10,789 nucleotides of DNA from Deltaproteobacteria bacterium (GTDB lineage Bacteria; Desulfobacterota; Dissulfuribacteria; Dissulfuribacterales; QOAL01), in NCBI GenBank assembly GCA_026996955.1, contig JALWJV010000323.1:1-10789 (forward strand), read 5' to 3'. A program made the position numbers and the translations under genes. Positions 6,661-10,789 of this stretch are shown here, one piece after another (the first letter of the stretch is position 1; every line of letters starts with the position of its first letter). The notes under the pieces were generated by a model. It was not told the origin of the DNA. It searched no databases and saw only the letters and a program-made list of their open reading frames with translations.

Positions 6661-8057
6661 TTCTTGCCTCCCCTGCCTGATGTCCTGGGCACTATCTCTA
6701 TGGAAAACCGTTCATTACCGTCTTTTGTCTTGGTAACGCTTGATACCAGCTTTACCTGTGAGAACAGGCGGCTTTTTCGAAGAGCAGCAACACATGCCGT
6801 TGCCGATTTTCCTTCAGCACTGAGACGAAATTTTCTGCTTGAAAGACTGAAATTTCTGATCCATGTATCTGTTGGGGTAAGAGTCGCAATTTCCCTCAAC
6901 ACGTCAAGAATACCCGGCAGTTCTTTGGTAAACTCCGTAAGCTCCTGTTTCTTCTTCTCAACCTCATCAATCTTCGCCCTGGTCTCAAGGAGCGGCTTCA
7001 TCCTGTTTTCAAGCTCCTTGAGCCTCTTGTCCACCTGGTTGACCCTGGAAGACACACGCATCATGCGTACCGTGCCAAATGCAGTGGCTGCAAGCATGGC
7101 TGCAGTAACTGCAAATGCGAGGATCTGGAATGCATTTATCTTCAGCCGGAAAGGTTTTTTGCGCGGGGCATCCTGAAAGGCAATCTCAGGATATGACTTC
7201 ATTGCTATGCCAACTGCACAAAGTGCAGGGCCTGCATGGGCGCTGCCACATAGAGGCCCAAGTGCCTTTATGGCACTGCACGGGTCTTTGGGGTTCTTTT
7301 CCAGGTCTGCAATCTGGAACTCTCCAATCTTGAAGGAGGGGTTTTTTACAAGGCTTCCAAAGGGTTCAGGGTAGAGGCGGGACATCTCTGCCAGGCGATG
7401 TCCCAGGCCTGAGCTTGAAAAAAGTGAAACAGAGTGGGACCCTTCCCAGCCTGTGCTGCTGTGAAGGGAGATTCTGATGTCGTCATCCTGCCTTGAGAGC
7501 ACTGTGCAGGGGAATGCCCCGGGCCCTGCAAGCCTCAGGATACCGTCAATCCCGCATGAAAGGGGAGAGATAATGCCAAGGGAGCGTTGATGGCCTGTTT
7601 CCGTAACTGCCTTTAAAATTGGGGAAAGAAATGAGCGTTCAAGATAGGCCAGGATGACCTTTGATTCATTTTTGTCCTGTTCAGCAGAAGGTGCTGTTTC
7701 AGAATCATCTGTGATGCTGTAAACATCAAAGTAAATTTCTTCTTTTTTCAGGTGGGCATGAAGATCAACGGCCATGCGCACTGCGGCAACCGCTTCATCC
7801 GGGCTTAACTGCGGGAAGGATATCTCCCTGAAAAAAACCTTTGTGTCCGGAACTGCAAAGGTAATCCGTCTTGATCTTTCCACCTTGAGCTGTGCAAGGA
7901 ATGCCCGGACCTGCTCCGGAATTGGCGTTGTGCTCTCCTCAGGCGTGGGCTCCTCATCAAGGACAGACCATGCCCCGCCTGTCTTCCCTATGGTTATGGC
8001 CTCTATGCTGTCACGGCCAAGATAAATCCCTGTTATTTTCCGGGTGCGCCTGAGCAT
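6657..8057 (-). CDS. gspL: Type II secretion GspL-like protein (PilM-PilN-type fusion)
   Basis: First gene of the secretion cluster, 466 aa. The N-terminal 295 residues have an actin-like (PilM/GspL cytoplasmic) pattern. It opens with ITGIYLGRDSIEAI, continues with AVPDTKVFFREISFPQLS (68-85), and later has SGLGHRLAEMSRLYP, in which SGLGH could be part of a degenerate nucleotide-binding loop. One TM helix lies at about 309-329, then a coiled coil (335-378) and a PilN/GspL-like ferredoxin domain (about 383-456, with TPTDTWIRNFSLSS). In the family the cytoplasmic part recruits the GspE ATPase and the periplasmic part pairs with GspM. The ATG at 8055-8057 has no clear Shine-Dalgarno sequence, so initiation may be weak or the true start may differ. 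A sigma-54-type promoter lies at 8160-8175. No gspE, gspF or pseudopilin genes are visible, so they must be elsewhere. Confidence 0.85.
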   Translation of the reverse strand: MLRRTRKITGIYLGRDSIEAITIGKTGGAWSVLDEEPTPEESTTPIPEQVRAFLAQLKVERSRRITFAVPDTKVFFREISFPQLSPDEAVAAVRMAVDLHAHLKKEEIYFDVYSITDDSETAPSAEQDKNESKVILAYLERSFLSPILKAVTETGHQRSLGIISPLSCGIDGILRLAGPGAFPCTVLSRQDDDIRISLHSSTGWEGSHSVSLFSSSGLGHRLAEMSRLYPEPFGSLVKNPSFKIGEFQIADLEKNPKDPCSAIKALGPLCGSAHAGPALCAVGIAMKSYPEIAFQDAPRKKPFRLKINAFQILAFAVTAAMLAATAFGTVRMMRVSSRVNQVDKRLKELENRMKPLLETRAKIDEVEKKKQELTEFTKELPGILDVLREIATLTPTDTWIRNFSLSSRKFRLSAEGKSATACVAALRKSRLFSQVKLVSSVTKTKDGNERFSIEIVPRTSGRGGKK

Positions 8058-8115
8058 CAGTTCATTATGATAGGTTTATTGAAGTGCCTTGCAGGTATTC
8101 CAGCATATCTAAAAT

Positions 8116-8125
8116 CATGATCATG
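8116..8125. promoter_or_regulatory. 10-bp palindrome in the gspL leader
   Basis: CATGATCATG is a perfect 10-bp palindrome about 24-33 nt downstream of the predicted start site and 59 nt before the gspL ATG. It could be an operator or a leader hairpin seed. The support is symmetry and position only. Confidence 0.25.
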
Positions 8126-8138
8126 TTGAAAGACAAAA

Positions 8139-8158
8139 GTGTCCCACCGGTGTGTCAC
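8139..8158. promoter_or_regulatory. Imperfect dyad at the predicted gsp start site
   Basis: GTGTCCCACCGGTGTGTCAC has a perfect 8-bp core palindrome (8145-8152) and further paired bases at 8139-8141 with 8156-8158 and 8143 with 8154. It covers the predicted sigma-54 transcription start at 8149, where a bound repressor would block initiation. It could also be a chance palindrome. Confidence 0.3.
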
Positions 8159-8159
8159 A

Positions 8160-8175
8160 AGCAACACCCATGCCA
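8160..8175 (-). promoter_or_regulatory. Sigma-54 (-24/-12) promoter for the gspLMDC cluster
   Basis: The minus strand reads TGGCATGGGTGTTGCT from 8175 to 8160. It fits the RpoN consensus TGGCAY-R-N4-TTGCW, with the invariant GG (8174-8173) and GC (8162-8161) separated by exactly 10 bases. The -12 C at 8161 puts the start site near 8149, giving a leader of about 92 nt before the gspL ATG. It lies in the intergenic gap between the lolB-like gene and gspL, in the correct orientation. If real, transcription of the secretion genes needs an enhancer-binding activator. I could not identify its upstream site. Confidence 0.6.
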
Positions 8176-8269
8176 GCAAAAAATCAATCTGGTGACATTT
8201 TTTTAACTTTAACGGAAGAACTAGGTAAAAACAAGAATGGTTTAGGATAAGGGAAGAGAGCAGAGATAT

Positions 8270-9205
8270 TTATCTGCCAGCAGCCTGTCTGAGCAGATTT
8301 TCTAATGGAATCAGCCGCAATCCCATGAATGGGGTCCTGTCAAATGCCGCTTGCCAGGGGGTAATGGTGTTAAATGATATCTCCTTTATGGAGATGTGAA
8401 TGGTGATGTTCCGTTTTTTCAATATCAAAATAATAGATTCAGGATATTTAACACATGGCAGAGAATGTCCGGAATCGGACAGAATACCGTTAAAATATGC
8501 CTTGAAATCCCCTGTCTCCATGGCAAACGGAGACAGGGTATTAACGTCAAATGCAGACCATACCCTGGTCTGATTCACAAAAGAGCTGTAACATACAAGG
8601 CTGGCATTGGACGGCTCAGTTGAGCCAGAGTCAAGGAAGGGATTTTCATTAAACCCGGGACAGGAAATTTCACTGATATGGGATGTCATAACGGCGTTCC
8701 ACGGATTAAGTACCATGCGAAACTGGGCTGCCGCTGATGCTGCACGGGAGTTTTGTGAAATGCTGCCTGGTCGTGATTGTGCATCAATTCCCTGGGTTAA
8801 ATCAGAAAAATAAGTTGCCTTATGGGAAGGGATTGATAGCAGAAAGGTGTTATCAAGAAGACAGTCAAAGAGGGTAATGCCAAAGGGCCCATGACCTGTA
8901 AGCCTCAGCAGTTGCGAGCTATCTGCGCCATACCACTTTAATGTGCATGAAATTGAAGGCTGCTTCCTGCCGTTAAGTTCAAGCTGAATCCTTGCCCTTG
9001 CGTCAATGCTTCTTATGGAAGAGCCGATTCTTCCAAGGTCATGAAGAAGATTGCCGGTTCTGCAGGCTGATGGTGGGAAAGCTGCTTTCTGCGGTTTTGT
9101 CTGAAAGATTGAACAGCCGGAAATGACAACAATAAACAGGGCCGCAAGAATGACAGAAACCACCCTTGCGGCCCGGGTATCTGCTATAAAACAGGTATTT
9201 ATCAA
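8270..9205 (-). CDS. LolB-like outer-membrane lipoprotein
   Basis: This protein of 311 aa has a lipoprotein signal: n-region with arginines, hydrophobic core (about 15-28), then lipobox ISG-C31 with Ser at +2, which favours outer-membrane sorting. The mature protein resembles the LolB fold: a RARIQLELNGRKQPSISCTLKWYGADSSQLLRL stretch, split here as IDARARIQLELNG (67-79) and SISCTLKWYG (84-93), then a GPFGITLFDCLLDN strand pair. LolB receives lipoproteins from the carrier LolA and inserts them into the outer membrane. The protein is longer than typical LolB (about 200 aa), with an extra Ser-rich middle region, so LolB function is not assured. Start is TTG at 9203-9205, overlapping the htpG stop as TTGA. 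A GTG at codon 15 is an alternative but would remove the arginines of the signal peptide. The overlap implies co-transcription with htpG. A link to the downstream secretion cluster (lipoprotein pilotin or secretin targeting) is only suggested by proximity. Confidence 0.65.
   Translation of the reverse strand: MINTCFIADTRAARVVSVILAALFIVVISGCSIFQTKPQKAAFPPSACRTGNLLHDLGRIGSSIRSIDARARIQLELNGRKQPSISCTLKWYGADSSQLLRLTGHGPFGITLFDCLLDNTFLLSIPSHKATYFSDLTQGIDAQSRPGSISQNSRAASAAAQFRMVLNPWNAVMTSHISEISCPGFNENPFLDSGSTEPSNASLVCYSSFVNQTRVWSAFDVNTLSPFAMETGDFKAYFNGILSDSGHSLPCVKYPESIILILKKRNITIHISIKEISFNTITPWQAAFDRTPFMGLRLIPLENLLRQAAGR
9139..9174. repeat. GC-rich 10-bp hairpin in the start of the lipoprotein gene
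   Basis: GGGCCGCAAG (9139-9148) is the exact reverse complement of CTTGCGGCCC (9165-9174), with a 16-nt loop. On the minus strand it lies about 30-65 nt after the TTG start, inside the signal-peptide codons. The sequence after it is T-rich but not a clean T-run, so an attenuator between htpG and the lipoprotein gene is possible but weakly supported. Confidence 0.5.
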
Positions 9206-10789
9206 GATGCAGCCAGTTCCCCTATGAGAGTATTAAACCTGGAAGGATTATCAATCTTTCCTCCCTCGCTGATTACTGCTATGTCATACACCAGGGCAGC
9301 ATAATCTGCCAGCTTTTCATTTTTCTTGTCCTGCTTGTACATCTCAAGCATCTTCTGCATCAGCGGATGGGAAATATTTACCTCAAGCACCCTCTTGTTT
9401 TCCGGAACTTTCTGCCCGGATGCCCTCAGAATCTTCTCCATGTAAGCGCTCATATCCCAGATGTCTCCGGTAAGACATGCAAGGGAGCTTTTGAGCCTCT
9501 TGGATGTCCGCACTTCTTTCACCCGGTCAGAAAGCTGCTCTTTGAGGTATGCGATAAGGCCCTTGAACTCTGTATCATCCTGCTGTTCCTTTTCTTCAAT
9601 ACCAAGCTCGCCCTTTTCAGCGCTCTTAAGCTTCTTGCCCTGGTATTCCGGCAGGGAATCCACAACCCATTCATCAATTGGATCTGTCATGAGAAGCACC
9701 TCGTAGTCCTTCTCCTTCAGAAGCTCAAGGTGAGGGCTGTTGGCAAGGGCTTTAAGATTTTCACCAGTAATGTAGTAGATGAACTCCTGCCCCTCCTTCA
9801 TGTTATCAACATACTCTTTCAATGATATGAGTTTATCACCTGACTTCGTGGTCCTGTAACGGAGGAGCTCCGCAATCTTGTCACGGTTTTCACCGTCTGT
9901 ATGAACCCCTGTCTTGAGCACAGGGGCAAATTCTTTATAAAATTTCTCGTATTTTTCCTGATCAAGATCGGCAAGGAGCTTCAGTATCTGCTTTGTTACA
10001 TTTTTCCTGATGGCAGTAACCAGCCTGTCCTGCTGAAGGATTTCACGGCTGACATTAAGATTTATGTCCGGTGCATCTATCACGCCCTTTACAAACCGCA
10101 GATATTCAGGGATAAGCTCCCTGCAGTCATCCATTATGAAGACCCTGCGGCAGTAAAGGTTTATTCCAAACTTGCCCTCAGGATTAAAGAGATCAAAGGG
10201 CGCAACTGAGGGGATATAGAGAAGCACACTGTACTCTGTTACACCTTCAAAACGCTTGTGAAGCCAAGCAAGAGGCTCGTTCCAGTCGTGGCTTATGTGG
10301 GTATAGAACTCCTTGTACTCCTCCTGGCTCACCTCCTTTGGGTCCCTTGTCCATATTGCCTTCATGGAGTTAAGGACCTCTTCCTTTACAACCTTTCTTG
10401 TGGTGGGGCCAATTGGCTTGCCGTCCTTGTCCAGCACCCGCTCCTTTTCCGGAATGGGTTCCTCAATCTCCATATCCATAACGATTGGGTAGGACACAAA
10501 ATCCGAGTGGCGCTTCACCACATCCTTGATTACCCACTGATCAGTGAAGTCTTCCTCGCCTTCCTCCACCTCTTTAAGATGCAGGATTACAGAGGTGCCC
10601 CGGCCTTCCCGCTGGGCCTCCTCCATGGTGTAGCCGCCCTGTCCGTCTGATTCCCACTTGACAGCCTGGTCTGATCCGGCAGCCTTTGTAATGAGTGTTA
10701 CCTTGTCGGCAACGATAAATGCGCTGTAAAAGCCAACACCAAACTGGCCGATAAGCTCAGGGGAGATGATGGCGTCCTGTTTCTTTGCC
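9202..10789 (-). CDS. htpG: Molecular chaperone HtpG (Hsp90), N-terminus outside the window
   Basis: About 528 residues are visible. The frame stays open to the right edge, so the first 100 or so residues, including the helix with the ATP-binding Asn and Asp, lie outside. The visible part begins in the ATPase domain with ELIGQFGVGFYSAFIVADKV, whose GQFGVGFYSAF is a hallmark of the family's ATP lid. Next comes the middle domain (PFDLF, NLYCRRVFIMDDC, LIPEYLRFVKGVIDAPDINLNVSREILQQ, with the catalytic Arg in the VSREILQ segment). The C-terminal dimerisation domain ends with ISHPLMQKML and a short tail. HtpG is an ATP-driven dimeric chaperone of the cytosol that helps fold and remodel client proteins. 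An internal ATG at 10624-10626 is not the real start. It is followed with a TTGA overlap by the LolB-like lipoprotein gene. Its promoter is not in the window. Confidence 0.97.
   Translation of the reverse strand, partial: AKKQDAIISPELIGQFGVGFYSAFIVADKVTLITKAAGSDQAVKWESDGQGGYTMEEAQREGRGTSVILHLKEVEEGEEDFTDQWVIKDVVKRHSDFVSYPIVMDMEIEEPIPEKERVLDKDGKPIGPTTRKVVKEEVLNSMKAIWTRDPKEVSQEEYKEFYTHISHDWNEPLAWLHKRFEGVTEYSVLLYIPSVAPFDLFNPEGKFGINLYCRRVFIMDDCRELIPEYLRFVKGVIDAPDINLNVSREILQQDRLVTAIRKNVTKQILKLLADLDQEKYEKFYKEFAPVLKTGVHTDGENRDKIAELLRYRTTKSGDKLISLKEYVDNMKEGQEFIYYITGENLKALANSPHLELLKEKDYEVLLMTDPIDEWVVDSLPEYQGKKLKSAEKGELGIEEKEQQDDTEFKGLIAYLKEQLSDRVKEVRTSKRLKSSLACLTGDIWDMSAYMEKILRASGQKVPENKRVLEVNISHPLMQKMLEMYKQDKKNEKLADYAALVYDIAVISEGGKIDNPSRFNTLIGELAAS

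Larger units (their letters stand above)
8058..8269. other. Intergenic region upstream of gspL
   Basis: This 212-bp gap contains the sigma-54 promoter (8160-8175) and the two palindromes listed separately. The stretch 8176-8269 is AT-rich, with a run of T at 8209-8215 on the plus strand. It is where an enhancer-binding protein would be expected to bind. I see no convincing small gene and no clear terminator for the lipoprotein gene. Confidence 0.55.

Noticed and set aside
9367..9825. Plus-strand open frame of 152 codons
   Set aside because: It is a shadow of htpG; its composition mirrors the antisense of Hsp90 codons and it has no recognisable domain.

Overview
The window looks like the chromosome of a Gram-negative, anaerobic-type bacterium, most likely a deltaproteobacterium (Desulfobacterota). 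This is inferred from four things: a small siroheme/[4Fe-4S] sulfite-reductase-like protein of the kind common in sulfate reducers, a type II secretion cluster in an L-M-D-C order, a LolB-like outer-membrane lipoprotein gene, and a sigma-54-type promoter. No taxonomic marker proves it.

Plus strand, 1-3143. The 3' end of a membrane-protein gene with a Cys/His-rich tail (1-249) ends at a weak intrinsic terminator (264-289). A 227-bp non-coding element (299-525) follows. It has near-matching 13-bp terminal inverted repeats, an extended internal foldback and a perfect 8-bp flanking direct repeat, which is the signature of an IS66-type MITE. Just downstream are a 220-aa siroheme protein (560-1222) and, translationally coupled to it, a TrmA/RlmD-family RNA m5U methyltransferase with an Fe-S motif (1215-2576). 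A second long foldback (2574-2677) begins at the methyltransferase stop codon. It separates that gene from a half-size EamA/DMT transporter (2721-3143).

Minus strand, 10789-3149, read right to left. The 3' five-sixths of htpG (Hsp90) overlaps a LolB-like lipoprotein gene by TTGA. After a 212-bp intergenic region come four tightly packed type II secretion genes: gspL-like (actin-like fold, one TM segment, PilN-like end), gspM-like, the secretin gspD, and a gspC-like gene encoding a periplasmic homology-region protein with a Pro-rich tail. L/M and M/D overlap as ATGA, and D/C are 3 nt apart. Together they form the inner-membrane assembly platform and the outer-membrane channel of a type II secretion system. 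The ATPase, the polytopic GspF and the pseudopilins are not in the window. A textbook -24/-12 sigma-54 promoter lies 103-118 bp upstream of gspL, with two palindromes at and below the predicted start site. It predicts control of secretion by an enhancer-binding protein.

The two gene blocks converge at 3143/3149 with only 5 nt between stop codons and no visible terminator. I see no tRNA, rRNA, CRISPR array, phage gene or intact transposase. The most interesting non-genic signals are the IS66-like MITE, the second foldback, the sigma-54 promoter and a perfect 20-bp inverted repeat exactly at the left edge.
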